This document shows, in pieces, positions 24,083 through 35,700 of a DNA stretch of 64,000 nucleotides; within the stretch, counting starts at the first letter, position 1; each line of letters starts with the position of its first letter. The notes under the pieces are model-generated. The model saw only the letters and a program-made list of their open reading frames with translations. It did no database searches and was not told where the DNA came from. A program made the position numbers and the translations under genes. This stretch comes from Brachynemurus nebulosus (Eukaryota > Arthropoda > Insecta > Neuroptera > Myrmeleontidae), in NCBI GenBank assembly GCA_035578155.1, contig JAPWDM010000005.1:37782108-37846107 (forward strand), given 5' to 3'.

Positions 24083-24133
24083 TAAAACTATATATACTTA
24101 ACAGGGTAAATTCAGGTTTAACTATATCAACGT

Positions 24134-24189
24134 TTCTCAACATTTCTTCAGCCACGGCCTGATAAAATCTCGAATAATATTGTGCGGAC
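24134..24189. mobile_element. Fragment of an older hAT element (interrupted)
   Basis: ACGTTTCTCAACATTTCTTC and CCACGGCCTGATAAAATCTC resemble a hAT terminus. The same family is present at 37464-37530 (CACGACCCGGTAAAATCTCG). The sequence resumes after the MITE at 24647 (GGACCGAGAACATATG, ATTATCAGTTTTC), paralleling 38609-38640. Confidence 0.5.
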
Positions 24190-24646
24190 TAGTGATGTCG
24201 AATAATCAATCGATTAATTTTGCCTGCATTTACTCATTTTTTAATCGACTATATTACTTTTTACTCATCGATTAATTTTTTTAAATGACTAAAAACGACT
24301 CATTTCTTAATTTTTCTCCATATTATTTATTGGATTTCAAAAAATGGCAACTAAAAAATGATCTAAATGATCTGTTTGTATGATTTTTCGCTTGTATATA
24401 TGATTAATACGTTATGATATGCCATATCTTTCTTTTTCTTGACAAATATGTACATAATTATACCTTTTAAAAGTCAATAATTAAATTCAAAACAAAATAA
24501 AGTTACCCTATTCATGAATTCGACTAAAGATTTAGTCGATTAGCCGACTATATTATACATTCGATATTTTCAATTAATGACTAATTTTGTCTAAAAAAAA
24601 CTTTAGTCGATTAACTGACTAACTGCCCCTCCGCTCGACATCACTA
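24190..24646. mobile_element. hAT-type MITE with internal TCGACTAA-type repeats, copy 2
   Basis: Target duplication GTGCGGAC/GTTCGGAC (7 of 8). The ends TAGTGATGTCG and CGACATCACTA are inverted. Internal repeats of AATCGATTAAT and TAGTCGATTA words and a central AT-rich core match the element at 20611-21094. Confidence 0.85.
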
Positions 24647-27600
24647 GTTCGGACCGAGAACATATGACGATTATCAGTTTTCTAAATTACATTTATATTT
24701 CAGGGAGAGCACTAGTGTACTGCCTTAAAAAAGGGGTGATTTTTGGAAGGAGTGATTTTTTTGGAAAACTACTGTATGGAATGTTTTAATATTTTAAGGA
24801 TATATTCGTTGATATATAATAAATTCATGATAAAATTTTTGGACCAAAAAATTGAAAATTCAGGGAGTTATTAGCGATCTTCCAAGGCTCCAAAAAAAAG
24901 TTCTCCCACTGCTGCAGTGATAGCGACCTTCACAGTGCCTGAAATCAAAAAAACCAAAAAGCCTATTAAACTAGAAGGTATTGCCCGTACCGTGAACCTC
25001 AATCGAAAAAAAAATGTTGAAATTTTGACAAAATGGTGGAGTTTTTTAAAAAAAGTTTCAAAATTTGCGCGAAAATTTGATGATTTTTGGCCTGCAAAAA
25101 TTACATTTTTTATTCGATAGGAAAATTAGAGGTTTATGGTACAAAGAAACATATATAAAAGAAGCTGCAATAAGAATCAAATCGATCGGATGATTTGTCT
25201 TCGAGTTATAACTGCAGCAAATTTGAAAAATGTAGTTTTTCTTTATTTTACCTTTTAGTTTTAATCACTGAGAATTTTTACTAAAATTATTTACGATGTA
25301 CTCACTATAACGGTCATAGTAAAACTATAGATGAGTCGCCAGGATCTAGCTTCTCCACAACATATGACTGGCAGCCACATCCAGAAACTTCCGAACTATC
25401 AATCTTCATACATTTCTAAATACCTCAAAGTTAACAATGAAAATCAGAATCCGCTCTTCGGATGGCTGTAACTCAAAAACTATTTGAGATATGCACTTGA
25501 AATTTTAGTATGTTATTTTTAAAGGTATAGACTGTCGAAACATGCAAATTTCTAATTTTTTGAAAACGTCACACTAGTGGTCCCCTTTAACACTAGCTAT
25601 GCGATCCGCGATTTCACTCGCGTAAAATTACTTGAATTATTCCGAAATTCGCTGTTTATAATATCAATTATTTGTAGTGCTTGACTCTGCTTATCAAACA
25701 ACTCTAAAATAACCATCTCCATATTTTAATAGCAAGGCTAATTTCCGCACTGTAAAACTAATTTCGGATTACTGGAATGAACTGGAATAACATTGTAATA
25801 TGTAATATGGGTCTTGTAATATGAAATGTCGTTTTCCGATCACTTGGTCTACCTAATTCAGAAAAATGTCAACACTTTTTTAAACATTAGAGAAATATTT
25901 AATAGCAATTCTTTAATTTTAAATCTAATTCTTGCAGTCTGGAACCATTTCTATCGTCTGTTGGAACAACATTAAGTCGTGTAATATGAGCTGTCTTGTT
26001 CTGACCACTTGGTCCACCATGTAATTCAGAAAAATATAAACAATTTTCGATGGTTGCTGTAGAAATGAGAGTACAATTTTGTTTTTATGATTAAATACGA
26101 ATACATGGAGCAAAAAGTTTGAGAAACTCGGTGGTAGCAAGCAAAATACATACAAAAATATAAAAATTGAATCTAGAATATCTTTCATAATCTTTAGTAT
26201 TAATTTTCTACCCTTTAAAAAAAAAAAAAAACGTTTTTCCTCTTAAAATAAATGAATGTTTGCTTTTTCGATGGTGCTGATATTCTATCTCATGTAAATA
26301 AATTTTTTAAAACTTACCCGTAGTACAAAATGGGATTTGATTTCCTGTCCTTCTGAAGGTAAAAATTTATGAAATTATAAAAATATAAAAATATGAAAAA
26401 CAGAATGACACTGATCTAAAAAAACTGCATAAGTTTTTCTATTTTAATAGTGCTAATTTTTTGGTATCTTTTAAAATTACATTTAATTAACTACTGAAAT
26501 TTAAATTAATTATTATAATAAACTGTTCAAGGACATCGCCAGGCAACAGGCCAGCGAGGGGTGCAAAATAAGAGAGGGGATGGAGAAACTGTGAATTGTA
26601 GGTATAAATTAACTCGATTCCATCACTCGATTTCGTCTCACGTAAAATTTTGAATCGTTTCGTAAACGCTTCGTCATTACAAATTATAATCGTTAACGGG
26701 TTCTTCGTTTTTTGCAATTTTTGCGGACCTCTACGGAGCGACAGCTACCCTCCCCTACCCCTTTAACCTGTGATTTTTTCAAGATATCATCGCGTAAATA
26801 ATAATCCTTCCAACAAAAAAGGAAATAATTTGTAAACTTGTGTAGCCACCTTGGCAAATACCTTAAATGTTTGTAAACCATGGGAATAGATTATTATATA
26901 GTATTGATTAGTACAGTTCTGTGGATATTACCAACATTATATGTGCACATATATGACAATATTAAACGATATAATCTTTGATGATGATACGGTAACATCG
27001 TACATACATCTGTATTAGTTAACGACATTTTGATAAAAGATATTCGCAAAACTTACTGTCTATATGTGTACGCCTATATGCATATAAAGTATAATCGGGT
27101 TAAAAAAAACATTGTGATATATTCTAGGTATAAATAGAATTTTATTGAACCCGTCGCCGTTACGGATAAATATGCGAACCCAAAACTAAAAATTATGGGA
27201 AACAAATAATAATAACTTATTTTCAAACCGAGTTTAAGATTAAATGCCATCAGGTTAGAACCAGAGTGAGTAAGATATCTATTAAATGCATATTAAAGGT
27301 GATTTCAGTTGTTTTAATTTTAAAATTTATTTTGATTTATTTTGGTTACCATAAATTTATTGAGTTATAGTAGTCTAACAACGACAAAAATTAACTGATG
27401 GGTAATAATAATGAAAGTAAAGTGACGGTATTTTTATCTAATTGTTACTGAATATAAATATTAATTTAATTATACGAATGCTCTTAGTATGTAAAATTCA
27501 TTAAAAATAAGATTTCTCAGTAATGATATGCTACTGTACGGTCACCATATACACCGACATCAAAAATATTATAGATAAATTAAATATTAATCACTCATCA

Positions 27601-28860
27601 GCGTTTATTTCACCTTATAACCATTATAGCCAAAGTATTACTGTTTTCTAACACTCACGACTATTGCAGATACACACTCATTCTACAGATTTCATTGCAC
27701 TCTTTCACGCAGAATTATAGCAGTTTTCACTTTAATAATCATTAATCAATTTAAAATTGTAGAAATATACAAAAATTACAAAGAAAACATTTTCATATTT
27801 TGTTTAGCGGTTTTGTACCTTTCTTTTCTGAAACTGATTATACCCTTTCTGTCGACCGACAGTAGTCTTTAATATATTAATGATAACGACACGCTTTTGT
27901 GAGTGTTAAATGTATTATGTATTATATCAACACTTTACACATCAAAGATGAATTCATACAGCTAATATTATATATAAAGTACTTACATCTGATATTAATG
28001 TACAACAATATAATAAAACCAAATTTGTTAAATTATAAATCACTCATGTCAACGTCATAACAAGCGTTTCCATATTCAAATTATAGCGAATGGCGAAGAT
28101 AATTTTCCTTTGTCGTATTAAATAACACATTATATTCATACATAAGAACAAAATGTTGTGCCAAAAATTAAGAAAAAATGTTAAAAAAGTCCTTCCTGCA
28201 TTTTTAAAATTCAATTTGACTTTATTGCGCACGTTTTTAGTTTCGGTTAGCTTTTTAATATTTAGTCAATTGCAAGTAAGAGCAAATACAGGGGGGTGGT
28301 GGTCATGGGGTCATGACTCCCATGACACCTACCCCTGTTAGGTTTATCTAATGACATCATAAATTTTGGTAAAGGCTTCTGTCGGATCGTTCACATTTAT
28401 AAAATGAATTGGGTCATTGGCTTACATGCAAATTATTCTAATCCAACCAGTTATCCTAACTCAAGTCAGTTCAGTAAGGCTTACATTGATAAAAAGAAAA
28501 TGTTGGTGGCGTCAAAAATGTACTAGAATTTTTCATAGCGTTAAAAACTGTAAATAAAATGATGGAATGGTGAAAATGGATGCGAATTATTAGTTTTCCA
28601 AGTTGTTCTTTTCATTTTTACCAAAATTTGGCTCATTTTTACCCTAATTAAACCAATCACCTAGTTGTAATTAGCACATTCTGAATAAATAAGTACAAAA
28701 AATTGGACAATTTTCGTAAGAAAACTATTCCCGCGATAGAATTACCTTAAATACTGAAAATAATGTATATTAAATGATGGTATAAGTTTTATTTATTTAA
28801 ATGAATTTTAATAAAGTTAAGAAAAAAGAAATAGCGAAATTCGGCTATTTTGTCTCGATA
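24647..28860. other. Non-coding spacer
   Basis: No gene recognised. 25720-25900 and 25930-26180 are related to each other and to 19565-19640 (TGTCGTTTTCCGATCACTTGG-like block). A 62-codon ORF at 28153-28341 has a hydrophobic stretch and an internal GTAAGA; it could be mistaken for a signal-peptide exon, but nothing else supports it. Confidence 0.4.
28330..28760. repeat. Dispersed repeat, copy 1 of 3
   Basis: Shares TTTTCATTTTTACCAAAATT, an AACC-ATC-CCTAATTC-like block and TTAAAAACTGTAAATAAAAT with 29400-29860 and 34180-34660, in similar order. Class unknown. Confidence 0.5.
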
Positions 28861-28861
28861 C

Positions 28862-28885
28862 TCGGGCGTATAACCCCTTAAGTAA
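28862..28885. repeat. Solitary end of the TTAAGGGGTTATA element family
   Basis: CGGGCGTATAACCCCTTAA closely resembles the right end of the element at 31335-32430. Confidence 0.5.
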
Positions 28886-29260
28886 TTTTACATACATAGG
28901 TACTTGTAAATAAATAAATGGCAGTGCTATTATTATATAAAATTGTATAATACTGACCCGTTAAAACCGTTTATAACATAATATCTTTACTATATTTTAT
29001 ACGGTAAGATTATAGCATTTTATAAATGTTCCCATTTTAATCAACAGCAACTACACATTAATCAACAAAATTACCTCCAAGATGAGTATGAGAACAATAA
29101 AAAAGTAATTAAAGTCTACAAAAATAGTCTGAAGAACAAGACTTGTAATTTCCATAAATTGTTTTAATCTTGTCTCAATATATGTACATAATAACTAATA
29201 AGAAAATTGTTTATTAAAGTAATTCTGTTCCAAGTAAATTATTACTCTGCGTAATATCTG

Positions 29261-29290
29261 TACAGTAGAGCCTCAGTCATCCCATTAGTC
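29261..29290 (+). mobile_element. Solitary pogo/Tigger-type terminus
   Basis: TACAGTAGAGCCTCAGTCAT resembles the left ends at 5822, 39179 and 61093. No partner end was seen. Confidence 0.35.
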
Positions 29291-29399
29291 AGGTTCACAT
29301 TATATATCAAGCTGTTGTGGACCTAATTTGCCTGACTTGCAGAAGGTTTCAAGGAAAGATACAATTTTGTATAAATAAAGACATGGATACAGTACTATT

Positions 29400-29860
29400 A
29401 AGAGCAGTTACAAGGTGATCATCATGGGGGTCATAAACTCATAACCCTTCCCTCTAGAACGGAAATAATTCAATTTTATCGTGGTTTAATTGTTGACATC
29501 ATTAAATTTACTAAAATTTTCAATGATCAAAAATGATTGGACGATGAACTTGAAAACCAAAATTAGGTTCATAGTACTACCACAAAAAGGACTTCTTTCG
29601 AATCAATCATATTTTTAAATAAAATTTCGTCATTTTAATAGCAATAGATAATGAAAAGTTCACATCCAGATTGATCTAATTCAACCAATCATCCTAATTC
29701 AAACCACTTTGGTAAAGTTTGACTTGAAAAAAAAATTTTTTTCAACTTGATGACGTCACTACGTTTACTAAAAATTTTCAGCGCCTTAAAAACTGTAAAT
29801 GAAATATTGAAATAACAGAATTATAAAATTGAAAGGAAATTATAGGTTTTGGAAACCGTT
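29400..29860. repeat. Dispersed repeat, copy 2 of 3
   Basis: Related to 28330-28760 and 34180-34660 through CATCCTAATTCAAACCACTT, CACTACGTTTACTAAAAATT and GCGCCTTAAAAACTGTAAAT blocks. Confidence 0.5.
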
Positions 29861-30383
29861 CTTGTAATTTTAGTTCTGATCCTTTTTTCTTAATATTTAA
29901 ATTTACAATATCAAAAACATTATAAAGCCTTTAAATAAAAATGTAACCCCCTCCTAATTTAAAAGCTGAATCCGTTCCTGAGTATTACCACCCACTAGTC
30001 TTTCGCCGCCTATAGTCTTTTTTTTGTCTTTTGCTTCGGTTAACTCGGAACTCGATTAATTGTGGCCATACGGTATGTGGAGAGTACGAGATATGTAAAA
30101 ACGATATAAAATTACAACGAAAATAAAACGAAGTAAAATTTAAAATAAACAACACGGTTTCAGTTGCCGCTAAACCCATTCTTATAAAGATTTTCATTTG
30201 AAAATGCAAATTAACAGCTTGCCTGTACATACATATGTACATATTTCTATTTTTATCAATTGTTGCTTTCCAGTTTTAATGAAAAAAAACCTTTTTTTAA
30301 TTAATTTTACGCTATATTCAACATTTTCTCAACGAAAGCCCTCTTTCAAGTAAGCCAGTTATTTATTTGTGTTTAATTAAATA

Positions 30384-31326
30384 TTAGGTTGGCAAGAAAG
30401 TTTTGTCGTTTTTCAATTAAACAAACTTTGTTCGCTCATTCTTTCGTTACGCTTTGTCCGATTTGGATCATTTTGGTATTAGTTGAAAGCTAATATCATT
30501 GGTTTTCCAATTTACAGATTAGACTATTTTTTTTTTTTATTTGACGGTGAAAAAATTTATGTTAAATATGAACTCTGAAAAAATTCATTTACACCATTCT
30601 ATACTTTATGAGTTCCAACTTGGGCATAATGTTACGGAAGCTCATAAAAATTTGTGTGCTCTTTTTGGGTCATCTAAGATAGACGTTCGTAGTGTCCAAA
30701 GATGGTTCGCAAAGTTTAGGCCAGGTGACATGTCTCTTCAAGATGAACCTCGCTCCGGAAGACCTAAAAAACTTGATGACGATGTTTTGAAGACACTAGA
30801 GTGTGTAACGAACCGTTGTTGACCACTAGAGAGATCGCAAAGAAGTTTCACACTACGCATACAACGATCGAGAACCACTTGAAGAAACTTGGCTTTGTTT
30901 ACTCCGTGAACTTCGTCCAACGTTGCATAATCACAAAAGTGTTTCTCTTCCAGCATGACAACGCTAGGCCACATATGGCTTTAAGGACGACGTAGCGACT
31001 CCAGGAGCTTGGATATGAGGTTCTACCCCATCCTTCTTACTCACCTGATCTAACTCCATCTGATTATCATTTGTTCCTCTCCATGCAAAATTTTCTTGAT
31101 GGTAAAAGTTTTCAAAATATTCATGATGTTCAAATGGCTATAACGAACTTCCTAAGCTCAAAGGATAAGGCTTTCTTCAAATCGGGAATAGACAAGCTTG
31201 TTGATCGATGGAGGAGGGTTGTAGAAAGCGGTGGACAATATCTCATTAACTGATGTTCATTTAAACATAAACTGTAAAAATTGAATTTTAAGTAAAAAAA
31301 ACGTCAAAACTTTCTTGCCAACCTAA
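30384..31326 (+). mobile_element. Defective mariner element
   Basis: The inverted ends are TTAGGTTGGCAAGAAAGTTT and AAACTTTCTTGCCAACCTAA, flanked by TA (30382-30383 and 31327-31328). It is about 943 bp, compared with roughly 1.3 kb for full-length mariners. The missing sequence is internal (see the transposase remnant), so it cannot encode an active enzyme. Confidence 0.93.
30571..31253 (+). pseudogene. mariner transposase remnant
   Basis: The N-terminal part has the paired helix-turn-helix region: YEFQLGHNVTEAHKNLC, SVQRWFAKFRPGD with the DEPRSGRP linker, then LLTTREIAKKFHTTHTTIENH in another frame. After LGFVYSV the reading jumps straight to FQHDNARPH (second catalytic Asp region). It then hits an in-frame stop after LRTT and continues with YSPDLTPSDYH (third acidic position) and the C-terminus. 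The block holding the first catalytic Asp, about 100-150 codons, is deleted. At least one frameshift and one stop are also present, so the copy is dead. Confidence 0.9.
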
Positions 31327-31479
31327 TATTTTAAGGGGTTATATACAGTTGTGATCGTTGGAAAGCTTTATTATTTTTTTTATTTCATATTCTTAAGTAC
31401 ATTATTTGAAGAATATTTTCACCAAATTTCATAACGATCCGAGCATTAGATCCGAATTTATAGCTATTTATAGTGTACC

Positions 31480-31510
31480 TTGCGGGCGCTACCTTGAGTA
31501 GCGCCCGCAA
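31480..31510. repeat. Perfect GC-rich hairpin
   Basis: TTGCGGGCGCTAC, a 5-base loop CTTGA, then GTAGCGCCCGCAA: 13 perfect base pairs, 10 of them G-C within the core, in strongly AT-rich surroundings. Confidence 0.9.
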
Positions 31511-32061
31511 TTGTCCTGCGTAGCTGCCGTTGAATCAAGCAGCTCCGTAAAATATAAGCGATTCGTCGACTGTCACCGCTTTATTGTATTGTTCAAAATA
31601 TATGGCCTTGAAACTTTGGAATAGTTGTGTATAGCCTTTCGAACAATCAACATCAAATATGAAATTTTTTTTTTAAAATACCTTTGCGGTGGACACGATT
31701 ACTAAAAATCTATCAATCCGAACAATACAAAATTTATACTACTTATTTATTATGATAATAATAGCTAGTCGTTGACAGCTTCAAAAATAAAAGTGGTATT
31801 TTGCAAAGAAATATTTGTTTATTATTTACAAAGTCGAAACACCTTAAAAAAGTAAACTTCTTGTTAAAATCGTCGCCATTTTTTTTAAAATTAAAATTTT
31901 CGTCAGCGACTAGACAATAAAATATATTAATGAAATGTTTCTGAAATTTTGATTTCGATTGAACCGTTTTCGAGTTCACATCATGTCTACCACAACTGAT
32001 CCTCAAAAAAAGGCGCTCCTAGAATACAGCTGTACAGCTATACAAATATTTTTATAGTTAA

Positions 32062-32300
32062 GTAGAGTAAAAACCTCCTTTGTGGAACGGTATCTAATAC
32101 TGGAACAGTTTTGACATTTACATATTTATTTCTTTAATTAAGTAAGGAAACTTTAAATGCGAGGTGAATTTAAATTGAAAAACAATCATTCTATTAATAA
32201 TAATTTTTGTTATCAGACGTTTCTTTCAGAAATAACTTCATTAATATGTAAATGTTCATAATTAGATACCGTTCCACAAAGGGGGCTTTTACCCTACTCT
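32062..32300. repeat. Inverted-repeat element nested in the TTAA element
   Basis: GTAGAGTAAAAACCTCC and TTTGTGGAACGGTATCTAAT at the left are mirrored by ATTAGATACCGTTCCACAAA and CTTTTACCCTACTCT at the right, with an AT-rich centre. Confidence 0.75.
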
Positions 32301-32588
32301 AAAAAATTAACAAGTATCCCAAAAGGTGTACTAATCAATGTTACTAACAGTTTTTAAATAAATACTTACTTTGTTGTTGAAAAAGCATCGAGAAAATGTC
32401 ATTTCGCCCGCTACAATTGTATATAACCCCTTAAATTATTATTTTTTTTATTAAAATAATATTTAAGATTATACTGAAACCTTTTTTTAGGCAGAGAATA
32501 GGAACCGCATAAAAAACGCACAAAAATAATTACTCACAAATTTCATAAACAGCTATACATAGTTTAATTGTATTTTCTTTTGTTACAG

Positions 32589-32724
32589 ACTGAACAACTA
32601 ACTGTACTGTGTATATTATTTATAATAATAGTTGTGGGAAATTTAGCCGTCTTAATTACCTTAACAATGAGCAAGAGTCGAAAATCTCGAATGAATTTCT
32701 TTATTAAGCATTTAGCAATTGCCG
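32589..32724 (+). CDS. CCAPR: CCAP receptor exon with TM1
   Basis: Acceptor TTTGTTACAG, donor GCCG|GTAAGT. Encodes [10 protein letters not shown]1 ([16 protein letters not shown]) and the first cytoplasmic loop [18 protein letters not shown]. The last base begins the Asp codon completed in the next exon (LAIA-D). Confidence 0.9.
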
Positions 32725-35700
32725 GTAAGTGACCAACAAAATTATAGATATTTACAATAAAGAATGTTTGAATTAAAAATCAGCATTTATACATATATAA
32801 TTTCTTAATAAGTCTTTAATGTTTGTAGGGCATATATCTCTTATAATTCATCAAAATTAATAATTGGAAACATCATTTTGAAGATTACGTTCTCCGCTAA
32901 TGACGGGAAATAAATAGTTTAAGATTAATGTTTTCCTTGAAAAATTTTATTTTAAAAACCGTATACCTATGCATAAAGAATGTAAAAGGCGCCATCTATT
33001 GACAATCTGTTTAATTATAGTCTACTAAACACAGACGTTCATTCAGTAACAATACTGGGTCTAGCAATACATCACTTTGTAACGTTCGTTTTTATTTTTG
33101 TTTTTGCATATATAACTTAGGTAGAAAATTTGCAAGTTTAGTGAACTGGAACAAAAATGGGCGTTCCTTAAATAAGTTTATATGCAGCGCAGAGGTTATT
33201 TCGTCACACAAGATGATGTTAATGTCCCTTAAAGTGTCCTGTTTGGGTCCTTTGTTCCGAGATTGTCGTTATTATCGTTACTTTAGAAACTTTTCCTGAT
33301 TTAACACTTCCAAATAAGCTGGAATAATCAAATAAAACACATACGTAAATAAGATTTGTAACTTTATTACGCACAACAAATTATTTATTAATTATTACAG
33401 TTTATAACGTTTTACATTTACGATTTTATTCTTTTATTACAAATTTTGGTTAAATATTTTTTTTTTTAATATAGCTTAATTTTTTAATTATGAAACGATA
33501 TTCGAAAAACGGTATATAATATTTAGAACGATATACGGAAAACTAATTTACTTAAAACTTACTTAAAGACTGACTGACTCTATCTGCTTTTTGACTGACT
33601 TTGCGCACTCCTTAAATATATTAAATGTTTCTCGAAACTTCTCTAAGCAATATGAATGACAAAGAACAAACGATATAAACTACTAAAGGATAAAAAGAGA
33701 AAGAGAGAAAAGGATCAAAGCATTACCATTTAAGGTATGAAAAAACGTCCAGAATGTTCCATTATTGTCATCTCTCTCATTCAATATGACAAGAATAAGG
33801 ATAAATACTATAACCGAAAACAAGCAAATAAAATATTTGATTCTAAGAATTTCAACAATAATAAACAAGATCTTTTCAATAGAAAGGCAAGCAAAGCGTG
33901 TATTCACACAAATACAGTACAGTCACTTACAAAAATAAGTCACACCACATAAATATAAATATCCATTGGTTGAATAAAGATATGAAATGAACAGAGTAAA
34001 TAATATGTCGAACAATAACAACAAAATGGCGGACCGAATCAACCGTTATCAGCCAGATATGACGTCATAACCAATAAAAATACAAAATTAGTCCATAAAA
34101 ATAATATTACGCCCATTACAAATGATCATATATTAACTATTAGAAACAAAATGGCGACCCGATATCTATGCAAATTTTAGTGCGGTTACAACTTTCATAA
34201 CGTTTGATTTGAAAAAAAGAAACTTTTTAATTGGATAACGTCACCAAATTTACTAAGATTTTTCAATACCTTAAAAACCATATATCAATTGATAGAGTAA
34301 CGAAACTGGAAGCGAATTGTTTTCGAAGTCGTCCTTTTCATTTTTACCAAAATTAGGCATGTAGAACTACTAGAAGCAAGGCTTCTATGAAGTCTATTGT
34401 ATTTCTAAAAGAAATTTCGTCATTTTAATAGCAAAAATGAAAAATTCTCACCCAAGTTACCCTAAGTGAATCAATTACCCCAATTCAAATCACTTCCATA
34501 ACACTTGGGATTTAAAAAAAAAAAATTAATTTGTTTACGTCATCAAGTTCAGTGTTTTAAAAACCGTATACAAAATGATAACGTAATAAAATTAGAAACG
34601 TATTAAGTATAGGTTTTTAAAGTCGTTCTTTCCATTTTTTGCGTGCAGGTAGCGAGTACTAATGATTAGTAGCAAGCCCATGTAAACAACGTGTAACTTA
34701 CAAAACAAAATTACCAATATATTTTCCAATTATTACTTCACCTTTAATTAATTATTATAATACACAAACCCTTCACATAATTTAATCGAAGTAATAAAAA
34801 AATATCTATTTGTAAATAATAAACAAATATTTTACTTCGAAAAATACCACTTTTATTTTTGAAACTGTGACAATATTGTTTCGAACCGTTAGTTCATTTT
34901 CAAACAGAAAATGTTTGAAAATGAGTTTTAAAAATAAAAGTGGTTTTTTGCGAAGTAAAATATTTGTTTATTACTTACAAATATGGGGAATACCATAAAG
35001 TATCGCTCAAATCTATTAATATTTTTACTAATTTCACCTTCACACAAACATCTAATAGACAACCTCAGCATACCGTATTTACCTGTACAGTGTACACGAT
35101 AGCCAACAATGAGGAAATAAAATTCCTCGAATAAAACTTTTTCTAATATTGAATTTTTTCCTCTCATCTATGTATGTATGTTTACAGATTTAGCCGTTGG
35201 ATTAATTAATGTACTGACGGACATCGTGTGGCGCATTACGATCACATGGTATGCAGGAAATGCAGCTTGTAAATTTATACGCTTTTTGCAAGCTGTGGTC
35301 ACGTACGCCTCAACATACGTTCTGGTCGCGTTAAGTATTGATCGTTACGATGCCATCACACATCCGATGAACTTCTCTGGAAGTTGTACGTAACATTCAC
35401 TATTCACTAGCTTAATGATAATTAAAAAGGAATTTTTTTCCAACTAATGTGCAAAAAAAATAACGAAAATGGGTCACTTCTTGATACTCCACTCGCTCGT
35501 ATCATTAAACTTTTGTGCAGTTATGAAATGTTATGGTGAGAGTGCTAGATAATGTGTTTATATAGTAGTTTCTTTAAATCATTCAAACAATTTCAATTAA
35601 AAAGTAAATGAAATTTTTTTAACTTAATGACGTCAAGAAGGGTATTTAGAATATGTCTAGTCAAAATTTTAATAATTGTGATATACATAATACGTTAACG

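Larger units (their letters stand above)
31335..32430. mobile_element. TTAA-flanked foldback element with nested inserts
   Basis: TTAA (31331-31334) precedes GGGGTTATATACAGTTGTG, and the right end is its complement (CAATTGTATATAACCCC) followed by TTAA (32431-32434). TTAA flanks would fit a piggyBac-type MITE, but TTAA could also be part of the terminal repeat. It contains a 13-bp GC-rich hairpin at 31480-31510 and a smaller inverted repeat at 32062-32300. It directly abuts the mariner copy. Confidence 0.6.

Noticed and set aside
28153..28341. 62-codon ORF with a hydrophobic segment and an internal GTAAGA, considered as the receptor's N-terminal exon
   Set aside because: CCAP receptors normally lack this kind of signal sequence, the splice phase was not compelling, and no conserved residue supports it.
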